Assembly: GCA_030040235.1 (NCBI GenBank)
Contig: JASHUC010000328.1
Location: 1 to 14,827 of the forward strand
Length of the DNA stretch: 14,827 bases
Origin: Gammaproteobacteria bacterium
GTDB taxonomy: Bacteria > Pseudomonadota > Gammaproteobacteria > Steroidobacterales > Steroidobacteraceae
Reading direction: 5' to 3'
Shown: positions 1-7,411 of the stretch, one piece after another
Numbering within the stretch: the first letter of the stretch is position 1
How the letters are laid out: every line of letters starts with the position of its first letter
Translations under genes and position numbers: made by a program
The notes under the pieces: generated by a model
The model's database searches: none
The model's input: only the letters and a program-made list of their open reading frames with translations
Told to the model about the DNA's origin: nothing

Positions 1-830
1 CGATCATCGCCTACGACAAGGACGCGAGCCGTGCCGAACGCTTCGCGCGCGAGCATGGCGAGCCTTGCAGGGCCGCGGCGGCTCCGGCGGATCTCGCCCC
101 CGTCGATGCCCTGATCACCATGTTGCCGACGGGCGCCGATGTGCGCCAGGCGCTGCTCGAGGACGGTGGCGGCATTGCGGCGCATCTGCGCCGCGGCACA
201 CTCGTGATCGACATGAGCTCCTCCGATCCGGTCGGGACACGCTCGCTCGGGGGAGCACTCGAGGCGCGCGGGCTCCTCTTCATGGATGCGCCGGTCTCGG
301 GGGCGGTGCCGCGCGCGCGTACCGGCACGCTCGCGATCATGATCGGATGCGAGGACGCTTCAGCCATCGATCGCGCCCGTCCCATTCTGCTCGGGATGGG
401 AGAGCGTCTGTTCGAGGTGGGGCCGCTCGGTGCCGGCCATGCCATGAAGGGACTCAACAACTTCATCGCGGGCGCGGGCTTCGCGACGGTCTGCGAGGCA
501 CTGCTCGCCGGGCGGCGCTTCGGACTCGATCCGACGACGATGATTGATGTGCTAAACGCCTCGAGCGGCCGCAGCTGGGTGACCGAGCTCGTCATGAAAG
601 AGCAGGTCATCGCGGGCCGTCACTCGAGCGGCTTCGCGCTCGGGCTGCTCGCCAAGGACGTGAAGATCGCCGCCGATCTCGCCGCCGCCATGCACCTCGA
701 GGCGCCCCTCATGCGCCTGGTGAGCGAGCGCTATGCGCAGGCGCGCGACCGGCTCGGCTACGGCCGCGACAACACCGAGGCCATCCTCGCTTGGGATCAG
801 GACCTCGAGAAGGACGCCGGCGCGCGTTGA
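1..830 (+). CDS. NAD(P)-dependent oxidoreductase, 3-hydroxyisobutyrate dehydrogenase family (5' end missing)
   Basis: The reading frame is open from base 3 and ends with TGA at 828-830, giving 275 visible residues. The start and the N-terminal GxGxMG dinucleotide-binding loop lie off the left edge. Visible family motifs are the end of the Rossmann sheet (IIAYDKD, then LITMLPTGADV), the substrate-binding MDAPVSGAVPRA near visible residues 94-105, and the catalytic GAGHAMKGLNN with K149 and N153 in the expected K-x3-N spacing. The all-helical C-terminal domain follows, with the usual DVKIAADLA-like segment. Enzymes of this beta-hydroxyacid dehydrogenase family oxidise 3-hydroxyisobutyrate or reduce tartronate semialdehyde, succinic semialdehyde and related acids in the cytoplasm. 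The substrate cannot be told from sequence alone, and no neighbour suggests a pathway. It converges on the acetyltransferase gene with one base between the two stop codons. Confidence 0.9.
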   Translation, partial: IIAYDKDASRAERFAREHGEPCRAAAAPADLAPVDALITMLPTGADVRQALLEDGGGIAAHLRRGTLVIDMSSSDPVGTRSLGGALEARGLLFMDAPVSGAVPRARTGTLAIMIGCEDASAIDRARPILLGMGERLFEVGPLGAGHAMKGLNNFIAGAGFATVCEALLAGRRFGLDPTTMIDVLNASSGRSWVTELVMKEQVIAGRHSSGFALGLLAKDVKIAADLAAAMHLEAPLMRLVSERYAQARDRLGYGRDNTEAILAWDQDLEKDAGAR

Positions 831-831
831 T

Positions 832-1320
832 CTAGGCGCGGCCCGGTGCGGCCTCCGCGACCGTGAGGTCGCGGGCCATCCGGATGGCGTCCTCGATCTG
901 CTGATAGTACCCGGGGACGCGCCCGGTCTCGCGGTAGCCGAGTTGCTCGTAGAAGGCGCGCGCGCCCAGGTTCGTGGCGCGCAACTCGAGCTCGATGAGG
1001 AAGGTCCCCGCGACGAGGGCGCTCTGCTCGAGCCAGGACAACAGCGCGCGCCCGAGGCCGCGGCGCTGGTGGGCGATATCCACCGCGAGCAGGTTCAGGT
1101 GTGCGCTGGTATCGCCGAATTGCATGATCGCAAAGCCGATGAGCTCGCCGCCCCGCCTCGCGGTGAGCACGGTGCTCTCGGAGCCTTCGATGTGACGGAT
1201 GACGCGCTGCGCGGGCCACGAGGGGGTGAGCCCTGCCTCGACGAGGCGGCGGGACATGGTGGCGATGAGCGGCGCATCGGCTCTGCGGGCGAGCTCGAGA
1301 CGATGCTGCGCGAGGTCCAT
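832..1320 (-). CDS. GNAT family N-acetyltransferase, RimI-like
   Basis: A 162-residue protein with the GNAT fold. The acetyl-CoA pyrophosphate loop (motif A, Q/R-x-x-G-x-G/A) is QRRGLGRAL at residues 85-93, preceded by the beta-4 strand HLNLLAVDI. Motif B is LELRATNLGARAFYEQLGY at 111-129, followed by a C-terminal GYYQ..EDAIRMA segment. This layout, with N-x-x-A-x-x-F/L-Y, is typical of RimI-type protein or small-molecule acetyltransferases. The start ATG (complement of 1318-1320) has no strong ribosome binding site, but no better start is visible. The gene is divergent from the arn operon and ends one base from the stop of the upstream oxidoreductase. The acceptor substrate is unknown, and nothing indicates that it acts on the ribosome or on lipid A sugars. 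Confidence 0.88.
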   Translation of the reverse strand: MDLAQHRLELARRADAPLIATMSRRLVEAGLTPSWPAQRVIRHIEGSESTVLTARRGGELIGFAIMQFGDTSAHLNLLAVDIAHQRRGLGRALLSWLEQSALVAGTFLIELELRATNLGARAFYEQLGYRETGRVPGYYQQIEDAIRMARDLTVAEAAPGRA

Positions 1321-1361
1321 GCGGGGAGGTTCCGCCCGCGGCGGCCGCCCGTCAACTCGTT

Positions 1362-1367
1362 TAGAAT
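1362..1367 (+). promoter_or_regulatory. Possible -10 box upstream of the arn operon
   Basis: TAGAAT matches the sigma-70 -10 consensus at five of six positions and lies in the only AT-rich patch (about 1355-1372) of the 95-base gap between the divergent acetyltransferase and arnC. No convincing -35 hexamer sits 16-18 bases upstream, where the DNA is almost pure G/C. Transcription would start near 1374, which favours the ATG at 1416 over the GTG at 1374 as the arnC start. I saw no PmrA-box-like direct repeat in the gap. Confidence 0.3.
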
Positions 1368-1415
1368 ATTCGAGTGCAAACGATCGCAGCGGACTTGGCG
1401 CGAGGGACGGCGCCG

Positions 1416-2399
1416 ATGCGGGCCCGCCGGGAGGTCAGCATCGTCGTTCCCGTGTTCAACGAGGAAGCTTCGCTTCCGGCGTTGTTCGTGCGGCTGTATG
1501 CCGTGCTCGATCGGCTCGGAATCAGCTACGAGTGCATCTTCATCGACGACGGCAGCCGCGACCATTCGGCGGCGCTGCTGCGGGCACAGCAGCAGGCGCG
1601 CCCCGCAGAGACGCGCGTCATCCTCTTCCAGAGGAACTTCGGCCAGCATGCCGCGATTCTCGCCGGCTTCGAATATGCCGCCGGCGAGATCATCGTGACG
1701 CTCGATGCGGACCTGCAGAATCCGCCCGAGGAGATCCCGCGGCTGATCGAGGCGGCGCGCGCCGGGCACGATTACGTCGGCACCATCCGCCGCGGCCGGC
1801 AGGACCATTGGGCGCGGCGCTTGCTGTCGCGGGCCATCAACGCCGCGCGCGCCCGCACCACGCAGATCCGCATCACCGACCAGGGATGCATGCTGCGCGC
1901 CTATTCCCGCGCCGTGGTCGATGCGATCAACGCCTCTCCGGAGGTCAATACCTTCATACCGGCGCTCGCCTATCTCTATGCGCGCGAGCCGACCGAGATC
2001 GAGGTAGCCCACGAGGCGCGCCACGCGGGCAAGTCGAAGTACTCCGTGTACCGGCTGATCCGGCTGAACTTCGATCTGATGACGGGCTTCACGGCGGTGC
2101 CGCTGCAGCTTTACTCGATGCTCGGCATCGCGATCTCCCTCATCGCGGGTCTGTTCGTCGCGTACCTCGCGGTGCGCAGGCTCATCGTCGGTCCGGAAGC
2201 CGAAGGCGTCTTCACGCTCTTCGGCATCCTGTTCTTCCTCGTGGGGATCGCGCTCCTCGGAATCGGCCTGATGGGCGAGTACGTCGCGCGGATCTACGAG
2301 CAGGTGCGGGGACGCCCGCGCTTCATCATCGCGGCGGTGCTCGATGCCACCGGGGAGCCCGCGCGCGAGCTCGAGCGTGGAGCTGCCGCGCGTGTTTAG
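1416..2399 (+). CDS. arnC: Undecaprenyl-phosphate 4-deoxy-4-formamido-L-arabinose transferase (ArnC)
   Basis: A family 2 glycosyltransferase that moves 4-deoxy-4-formamido-L-arabinose from UDP to undecaprenyl phosphate at the cytoplasmic face of the inner membrane. Visible motifs are the N-terminal VSIVVPVFNEEASLP strand, the nucleotide-binding FIDDGSRDHS, the metal-binding TLDADLQNPPEEIPRL (DxD), GTIRRGRQDHWARR and DQGCMLRAY. Two C-terminal membrane helices follow (about residues 225-255 and 265-290). DADLQNPPEEIPRL is shared with E. coli ArnC. I chose the ATG at 1416 (327 residues) because a GAGGGA ribosome binding site lies 8-9 bases upstream and it leaves the short ArnC-like N-terminus. 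A GTG at 1374 would add 14 residues without a binding site. It is the first gene of the operon, and its stop lies inside the next gene. Confidence 0.93.
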   Translation: MRARREVSIVVPVFNEEASLPALFVRLYAVLDRLGISYECIFIDDGSRDHSAALLRAQQQARPAETRVILFQRNFGQHAAILAGFEYAAGEIIVTLDADLQNPPEEIPRLIEAARAGHDYVGTIRRGRQDHWARRLLSRAINAARARTTQIRITDQGCMLRAYSRAVVDAINASPEVNTFIPALAYLYAREPTEIEVAHEARHAGKSKYSVYRLIRLNFDLMTGFTAVPLQLYSMLGIAISLIAGLFVAYLAVRRLIVGPEAEGVFTLFGILFFLVGIALLGIGLMGEYVARIYEQVRGRPRFIIAAVLDATGEPARELERGAAARV

Positions 2400-3369
2400 C
2401 GCGGTGGTCTTCGCCTACAGCGAGGTCGGATTCCGCTGCCTGCGCGCCCTTCTCGACGGCGGCGTGCAGGTGCGCTCGGTATTCACCCACGAGGACGCCG
2501 CGGGCGAGCGTGTCTGGTTCGCCAGCGTCGCGCGCCTGGCTGCCGAGCGAGGCATCGAGGTGAGCACCTCGAGTCCGAACGACGAGGCGGCCGTGCGCCG
2601 CCTGGCGGCCTTCGCGCCGGAGTACCTGTTCTCCTTCTACTATCGCTCGCTGCTTCCCGAGCGCCTGCTCGGGTGCGCGCGCTGGGCGGCGCTCAACATG
2701 CATGGCTCGCTCCTGCCCAAGTATCGGGGGCGGGCGCCGGTCAACTGGGCGATCCTCAACGGAGAGTCCGAGACCGGCGCGACCCTGCACTACATGGTGC
2801 GCAGGCCCGATGCGGGCCCGGTGGTCGACCGCGAGCGGGTGCCCATCGGTATCGACGATACGGCGCAAGCCGTCTCACTCGCGGTGGCGGCGGCCGCCGC
2901 CCGGCTGCTGGGGCGGTGGCTCCCGCGGCTCGCCGCGGGAGCCCCGCCGGCCGAGCCACAGGATCTTGCACGAGGGTCGTACTTCGGGAGCCGCACGCCC
3001 GAGGACGGGCGTATCGATTTACGCCAGACGGCGGCTCGGATTCACAACCTCATTCGTGCGGTCGCGCCGCCTTATCCGGGAGCGTTCACCGACCTCGACG
3101 GGCGGCGCTGCGTGTTTGCCGGCTCGCGCTGGACGGGGGAGGCCGCGCGCCATCGCTCGAGCGCCCCCTGCCTGTATGTCGAGAGCCAGCGGCTGCTGCT
3201 CGACTGCCGCGACGGCCTGCGGCTCGCCATCCCCGCGGTCGTGCTCGAGGGCCGCGAGCTCGATGCCGAAGCATTCGGCCACCGGTTCGGCGATCGACCC
3301 ATGCCCCTCGACCCGCTTCCATCACAAGGCGCACTCGTTCATGAAGAAGTTGCTGATCCTCGGCGTTAA
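2392..3369 (+). CDS. arnA: UDP-4-amino-4-deoxy-L-arabinose formyltransferase (stand-alone N-terminal half of ArnA)
   Basis: Transfers a formyl group from 10-formyltetrahydrofolate to UDP-Ara4N. It corresponds to about the first 300 residues of E. coli ArnA: AVVFAYSEVG at the start, FTHEDAAGE, SVARLAAERGI, FSFYYRSLLP, and the core NMHGSLLPKYRGRAPVNW. Catalytic N102, H104 and D140 (RRPDAG) are present. Counted from the GTG at 2392, they fall on the same numbers as in E. coli ArnA, which is why I chose this start. A GGAG ribosome binding site lies 9 bases upstream. Longer starts (GTG 2377, ATG 2344) only add a poor proline/serine leader. The C-terminal subdomain (IHNLIRAVAPPYPGAFT) is complete. 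In E. coli this domain is fused to the decarboxylase; here it ends with its own TAA, 29 bases inside the next gene and in another frame. Confidence 0.92.
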   Translation: MFSAVVFAYSEVGFRCLRALLDGGVQVRSVFTHEDAAGERVWFASVARLAAERGIEVSTSSPNDEAAVRRLAAFAPEYLFSFYYRSLLPERLLGCARWAALNMHGSLLPKYRGRAPVNWAILNGESETGATLHYMVRRPDAGPVVDRERVPIGIDDTAQAVSLAVAAAAARLLGRWLPRLAAGAPPAEPQDLARGSYFGSRTPEDGRIDLRQTAARIHNLIRAVAPPYPGAFTDLDGRRCVFAGSRWTGEAARHRSSAPCLYVESQRLLLDCRDGLRLAIPAVVLEGRELDAEAFGHRFGDRPMPLDPLPSQGALVHEEVADPRR

Positions 3370-4390
3370 CGGCTTCATCGGCCACCACCTGAGCGAGGCG
3401 GTGATCCGCGGCACGGACTGGGATGTCTACGGCATGGATCTCGAGTGCGATCGGCTCGCAAACGTCATCGGCAATCCGCGCTTCCATTTCTTCGAGGGCG
3501 ATATCACCATCAATCGCGAGTGGATGGAGTACCACATCCGCAAGTGCGATGTGCTGCTGCCGCTCGTGGCGATCGCAACGCCTGCGACCTACATCAGCGA
3601 TCCGCTGCGCGTGTTCGAGCTCGATTTCGAGGCGAATCTCGCGCTGGTGCGAGCCTGCGTGAAGCACGGCAAGCGGGTCATCTTCCCCTCGACCTCCGAG
3701 GTCTACGGGATGTGCCCGGATGCGCAGTTCCACCCCTACGAGTCGGCGCTCGTGCTCGGGCCGGTGCCCAAGTCGCGCTGGATCTACTCCTGCAGCAAGC
3801 AGCTGCTCGACCGGGTGATCTGGGCGTACGGCGCCGAGCGGCGGCTCGACTTCACGCTCTTCCGGCCCTTCAACTGGATCGGTCCGGGGCTCGATCGCAT
3901 GACCACCCCGAAGGAGGGGAGCTCGCGGGTGCTCACCCAGTTTCTCGGCAACATCGTGCGCGGGGAGAACATCCAGCTCGTCGACGGCGGCACGCAGCGG
4001 CGCTGCTTCACGTTCATCTCCGAGGGCATCGATTGCCTCATGCGCATCATCGCCAATCCAGGCGGCATCGCCTCGGGCAAGATCTATAACGTCGGCAACC
4101 CGCACAACGACCTCTCGGTGCGGCAGCTCGCGGAGCTGATGCTCGAGGTCGCAAGATCGATCGAGCCGTACGCCGAGACGGCGCACCGGGTGCGCCTCGT
4201 CGAGGTGTCGGCGGAGAAGTACTACGGTGCGGGCTACCAGGACGTGCGCAGCCGCGTCCCCTTCATCCGCAACACGACCGAGGAGCTCGGCTGGGTTCCC
4301 TCGGTGGACATGCTGGCCGCGCTGCGCAGCATCTTCGATTCGTACCGCGCGAATCTGCGCGATGCGCGCGCGCTGGTCGAGGCTGGCTGA
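3341..4390 (+). CDS. arnA: UDP-glucuronic acid oxidative decarboxylase (stand-alone C-terminal half of ArnA)
   Basis: An extended short-chain dehydrogenase that oxidises UDP-glucuronate at C4 and decarboxylates it to UDP-4-keto-pentose, the first committed step of Ara4N synthesis. It has 349 residues. The NAD-binding loop GVNGFIG is at 8-14 and LPLVAIATPATY is near 73-84. T118, S119 and E120 sit in FPSTSEVYGMC, and Y149/K153 form the YxxxK pair in RWIYSCSKQLLDRV. R310 in FIRNTTEELGW matches the catalytic arginine of E. coli ArnA (R619). The set T/S/E, Y/K and R separates this ArnA branch from ordinary UDP-xylose synthases. Its ATG lies inside the formyltransferase gene (29-base overlap, different frame), so translation is probably coupled. 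An AAGG about 10 bases upstream could serve as ribosome binding site. The ugd gene that would supply UDP-glucuronate is not in the window. Confidence 0.94.
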   Translation: MKKLLILGVNGFIGHHLSEAVIRGTDWDVYGMDLECDRLANVIGNPRFHFFEGDITINREWMEYHIRKCDVLLPLVAIATPATYISDPLRVFELDFEANLALVRACVKHGKRVIFPSTSEVYGMCPDAQFHPYESALVLGPVPKSRWIYSCSKQLLDRVIWAYGAERRLDFTLFRPFNWIGPGLDRMTTPKEGSSRVLTQFLGNIVRGENIQLVDGGTQRRCFTFISEGIDCLMRIIANPGGIASGKIYNVGNPHNDLSVRQLAELMLEVARSIEPYAETAHRVRLVEVSAEKYYGAGYQDVRSRVPFIRNTTEELGWVPSVDMLAALRSIFDSYRANLRDARALVEAG

Positions 4391-4399
4391 GCGCGCACG

Positions 4400-5350
4400 T
4401 TGACGACCGCAACGCATCCCGAGCGGCATGTGGCGCTCAAGGTGGACGTGGACACCCTGCGCGGGACGCTCGCGGGGGTGCCGGCGCTCGTTGCACTGCT
4501 CACCCGGCTGCACCTGCGCGCGACGTTCTATTTCAGTGTCGGGCCGGACCACACCGGACGGGCGCTCAAGCGCATCCTGAGGCCGGGTTTTCTCGCCAAG
4601 GTGCGCCGCACATCGGTCGGCTCGCATTACGGGTTGCGCACGCTCATGTACGGGACACTCCTTCCCGGGCCGCACATCGGCAAGCGCGCCGGGGATGTGA
4701 TGCGGGGCGTGCGCGATGCGGGCTTCGAGGTGGGCGTGCACTGCTACGACCACGTGCGCTGGCAGGACGGTGTGGTGCATGCGGACCCCGAGTGGACGCG
4801 CCGCGAGTTCGAGCGCGCGCTCGAGGCCTTTGCCGCCGTATTCGGCCAGCCGCCGCGCTCGCACGCCGCCGCGGGCTGGCAGTTGAATCCGTACACGCTC
4901 ACACTCGAGGGGGAATCGGGTCTGCAATTCGCGAGCGACACACGCGGCTCGCGGCCGTTCTACCCGACGATGGGGGCGATCGACGGGCAATGCCTGCAGA
5001 TTCCGACGACGCTGCCGACGTTCGATGAGTTGATTGGTGTCGATGGGTGCACGGCTCGGGGCGCCGCCGAGGAGATTCTGCGCATCACGCGCCTGGCCCC
5101 GACCGCGCACGTCTTCACGCTGCATGCCGAGCTCGAGGGACTGAGGCTCCTCCGCGATTTCGAGTGGCTGCTCGAGTCCTGGCTCGGCATCGGATGCCTG
5201 CCCATCGCGATGGGCGACCTCGCCGCCCAGATCGGGGCGGATTCGCCCCGCCACCGTGTGGAGCTCGAGCCGGTGCCGGGGCGGTCCGGCGTGCTCGCCG
5301 TGCAGGGGCGTCTGATCGAGGCCCCGTCCACCCCGCTCGCCACTCAATGA
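4400..5350 (+). CDS. arnD: 4-deoxy-4-formamido-L-arabinose-phosphoundecaprenol deformylase (ArnD)
   Basis: A polysaccharide-deacetylase (NodB) family enzyme that removes the formyl group from the undecaprenyl-phosphate-linked sugar, so that free Ara4N can be flipped and transferred. Visible ArnD motifs are LKVDVDTLRGT (metal and catalytic aspartates D16, D18), YFSVGPDHTGRALKR, FEVGVHCYDHVRWQD with H114 and H118, SHAAAGWQLN, SDTRGSRPF, QIPTTLPTFDELIG and FTLHAELEG. Each has a clear counterpart in E. coli ArnD. The only in-frame start near the stop of the previous gene is a TTG at 4400, nine bases downstream, without a strong ribosome binding site. A GTG at 4430 would leave an N-terminus closer to E. 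coli length. So the start is uncertain by ten residues. The stop overlaps the arnT start as ATGA. Confidence 0.92.
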   Translation: MTTATHPERHVALKVDVDTLRGTLAGVPALVALLTRLHLRATFYFSVGPDHTGRALKRILRPGFLAKVRRTSVGSHYGLRTLMYGTLLPGPHIGKRAGDVMRGVRDAGFEVGVHCYDHVRWQDGVVHADPEWTRREFERALEAFAAVFGQPPRSHAAAGWQLNPYTLTLEGESGLQFASDTRGSRPFYPTMGAIDGQCLQIPTTLPTFDELIGVDGCTARGAAEEILRITRLAPTAHVFTLHAELEGLRLLRDFEWLLESWLGIGCLPIAMGDLAAQIGADSPRHRVELEPVPGRSGVLAVQGRLIEAPSTPLATQ

Positions 5351-7026
5351 GCGCGGCTGCCGCACCGAGCGCCCGGGCCGGTGCGCCCGCCCTGCTCGCC
5401 GTGGTCCTCCTCGTTCTCGGCGGCTCGTGGCTCGCGCTCGGCGGCTTTCGCCCGCTCTACAACCCGGACGAAGGACGCTACGCGGAGATCTCGCGCGAGA
5501 TGCTCGCGAGCGGCGACTGGGTGATTCCGCATCTCGACGGGCTTGTCTACATCGAGAAGCCGCCCTTGCAGTACTGGGCGACCGCCGTTGCGTACGCGCT
5601 GTTCGGTGCGAGCGACTGGTCGGCGCGGCTCTACACGGCGCTGTGCGGCCTTGCGACCGTCCTGGTCACCGCGGGTCTTGCGTATCGCCTGTGGGGCGCG
5701 GCCGCAGCCTGGCGCAGCGGCATCATGCTCGCGAGCTCCCTCATGGTGCTGCTGCTCAGCCATCAGCTGACGCTCGACATGAGCCTCACGCTCTACACCA
5801 CGGGTATCCTCGCAGCGTTCTGCCTGGCGCAGGAGGAGGGCGTCGCCTTCCGGGCGCGGCGTGGCTGGATGGTGCTCGCGTGGGCGAGCGCCGCGGGCGC
5901 CTTTCTCACCAAAGGGCTGATCGCGGGCGTCCTGCCGGTGCTCACTCTGATCGCGTATTCGGTGCTGCATCGCGACCCCAAGCCCTGGATGCGCCTGGCG
6001 CCGCTTCCGGGCTTCGCGCTCTTTGCCGCCCTCGCGCTGCCCTGGTTCGTGCTGATCCAGCACCGCCTGCCTTCTTTCTTCGATTTCTTCATCGTGCGCG
6101 AGCACTTTCAGCGCTATCTCACGCGTATCGAGGCGCGCTACGAGCCGTGGTGGTTCTTCATGGTGATCCTCGCGCTCGGGTCGCTTCCCTGGGTCGTCCC
6201 GGCCGCGCGTGCCCTCGCGGGCGGTTGGCGCGCCGCCATGCCCCGCGGCCGCTTCGACGCCCGGCGCTTCCTCTGGGTGTGGTGCGTCGTCGTGTTCGTG
6301 TTCTTTTCGGCCTCGGATTCCAAGCTGATCCCGTACATCCTGCCCATGTTTCCGGCCCTGGCGCTGCTCATGGGCAGCGCCGCCGAAAGCCGGCTGCGCG
6401 CCGACCTGCGCGCCGCGGGGACCGGCCTTGCGATCGCGGGCGTTGCGATCGCGCTTGCGGCCGCGCTGCTGCCGCGCCTGATGCATCTTCCGGCGTTGAT
6501 GCACCATCCGGAGCGCGCGCCCTATTTCCTCGCCATCCGGGCGCCGCTCGCCGTGATCGCGCTGATCGCCGTCGTGGGAGGGGCGATCGTACGAGGCCTG
6601 CGAGGCGGCAGTCTCGCGCTCACGGCCGGCATCGGCGCGACGGCCTATGGGATCTTCATCGGCATAGCGTGGATCGCGCGGCTGCTCGCGCCGATCTACT
6701 CCGGCGGTCCGCTCGTCGCACAGCTCACTCCGCAGCTGCGCGCCACCGCGGCGCTCTACAGCGTGCGCATGTATGATCAGAGCCTGCCGTTCTATCTCAA
6801 ACGTACGGTGACCCTCGTGGACTACCGCGGTGAGCTCAATTTCGGTCTGTCGCTCGAGCCATGGAAGGCGATTCCGGCCCTGTCGGAGTTCGAGCCGCGC
6901 TGGCGCGCGGCGCCGCAGGCGCTCGCCGTGATGGAGCCCCCGACCTACGCGGTGCTCGTGCGCGATGGGCTTCCCATGGTGGTGCGCGCGCGCGTGCCCA
7001 ACGAGCTCATCGTCAGCCGGCGCTGA
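5347..7026 (+). CDS. arnT: Lipid A 4-amino-4-deoxy-L-arabinosyltransferase (ArnT, GT39/PMT superfamily)
   Basis: An integral inner-membrane glycosyltransferase of 559 residues, close to the length of E. coli ArnT. It transfers Ara4N from undecaprenyl phosphate to the lipid A phosphates on the periplasmic side. The first periplasmic loop carries the family signature NPDEGRYAEISREMLASGDW with catalytic-type D41, then the second acidic motif LVYIEKPPLQYW with E70. Both match the ArnT metal-site and active-site arrangement. Around a dozen hydrophobic segments follow the first helix (about 13-33), and a soluble C-terminal periplasmic domain starts near residue 465 (YSVRMYDQSLPFYLKR). The ATG overlaps the arnD stop as ATGA. 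Assignment to ArnT rather than another GT39 protein rests on the signature and on the surrounding arn genes. Confidence 0.9.
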   Translation: MSAAAAPSARAGAPALLAVVLLVLGGSWLALGGFRPLYNPDEGRYAEISREMLASGDWVIPHLDGLVYIEKPPLQYWATAVAYALFGASDWSARLYTALCGLATVLVTAGLAYRLWGAAAAWRSGIMLASSLMVLLLSHQLTLDMSLTLYTTGILAAFCLAQEEGVAFRARRGWMVLAWASAAGAFLTKGLIAGVLPVLTLIAYSVLHRDPKPWMRLAPLPGFALFAALALPWFVLIQHRLPSFFDFFIVREHFQRYLTRIEARYEPWWFFMVILALGSLPWVVPAARALAGGWRAAMPRGRFDARRFLWVWCVVVFVFFSASDSKLIPYILPMFPALALLMGSAAESRLRADLRAAGTGLAIAGVAIALAAALLPRLMHLPALMHHPERAPYFLAIRAPLAVIALIAVVGGAIVRGLRGGSLALTAGIGATAYGIFIGIAWIARLLAPIYSGGPLVAQLTPQLRATAALYSVRMYDQSLPFYLKRTVTLVDYRGELNFGLSLEPWKAIPALSEFEPRWRAAPQALAVMEPPTYAVLVRDGLPMVVRARVPNELIVSRR

Positions 7027-7030
7027 ATCG

Positions 7031-7411
7031 ATGGCCCCGATCACCTGGGTGCTGCTGCTCGGCGGAGTCGCGCTCAACGCGGCGGCACAGTTGTTTCTCA
7101 AGGCGGCGACCCGATCGAGCGGTGTGCTGGTCGGCGATACCGGGGCGGTCTCATGGCTCACGGTATCCCATCTGCTCGTTGCCCCGCCGCTCTGGGCTGG
7201 GCTTGCCTGCTACGGGGTGAGCGTCTTTCTCTGGATCGGGGCGCTGTCGCGCGTCCCGGTGAGCGTCGCCTATCCGATGCTCTCGATAGGGTACGTGATC
7301 AACGCGTTCCTGGCCGCGATGCTCTTCGGGGAGGCGCTCTCGGTTGCAAAGCTCACCGGCATCGGCCTCATCGTGGCCGGCGTGCTGGTTCTCACGAGGG
7401 TCGCGCATTGA
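7031..7411 (+). CDS. arnE: Small multidrug-resistance-type membrane protein, likely Ara4N-phosphoundecaprenol flippase subunit (ArnE-like)
   Basis: A 126-residue, four-helix membrane protein of the SMR/EamA type. The helices are roughly at residues 4-24, 43-66, 70-92 and 98-123. Diagnostic SMR features are NAAAQLFLKAAT in helix 1, PVSVAYPMLSIGYVINAFLAAMLFGE across helices 3-4, and the terminal IVAGVLVLTR. In enterobacteria a pair of such proteins, ArnE and ArnF, is thought to flip undecaprenyl-phosphate-Ara4N to the periplasm for ArnT. Here I see only one. The position between arnT and arnB supports the flippase role; without it, the protein could not be told from other SMR transporters. The start ATG lies four bases after the arnT stop. 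The stop overlaps the arnB TTG start. Confidence 0.8.
   Translation: MAPITWVLLLGGVALNAAAQLFLKAATRSSGVLVGDTGAVSWLTVSHLLVAPPLWAGLACYGVSVFLWIGALSRVPVSVAYPMLSIGYVINAFLAAMLFGEALSVAKLTGIGLIVAGVLVLTRVAH

Noticed and set aside
1374..1415. GTG at 1374 as the arnC start
   Set aside because: It lacks a ribosome binding site, coincides with the expected transcription start, and adds residues not seen in ArnC. The ATG at 1416 has GAGGGA at good spacing.
733..1698. 321-residue plus-strand open frame between the oxidoreductase and arnC
   Set aside because: It overlaps three better-supported genes and reads as low-complexity arginine/alanine sequence.
3086..5365. 759-residue open frame on the minus strand
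   Set aside because: It lies antisense to the arnA halves and arnD, which carry clear catalytic motifs. Its translation is arginine/glutamate/histidine-rich low-complexity sequence, typical of a shadow frame in GC-rich DNA.
5344..7161. 605-residue open frame on the minus strand
   Set aside because: Antisense to arnT. It has no recognisable domain, and its composition is dominated by charged repeats that mirror hydrophobic codons on the other strand.
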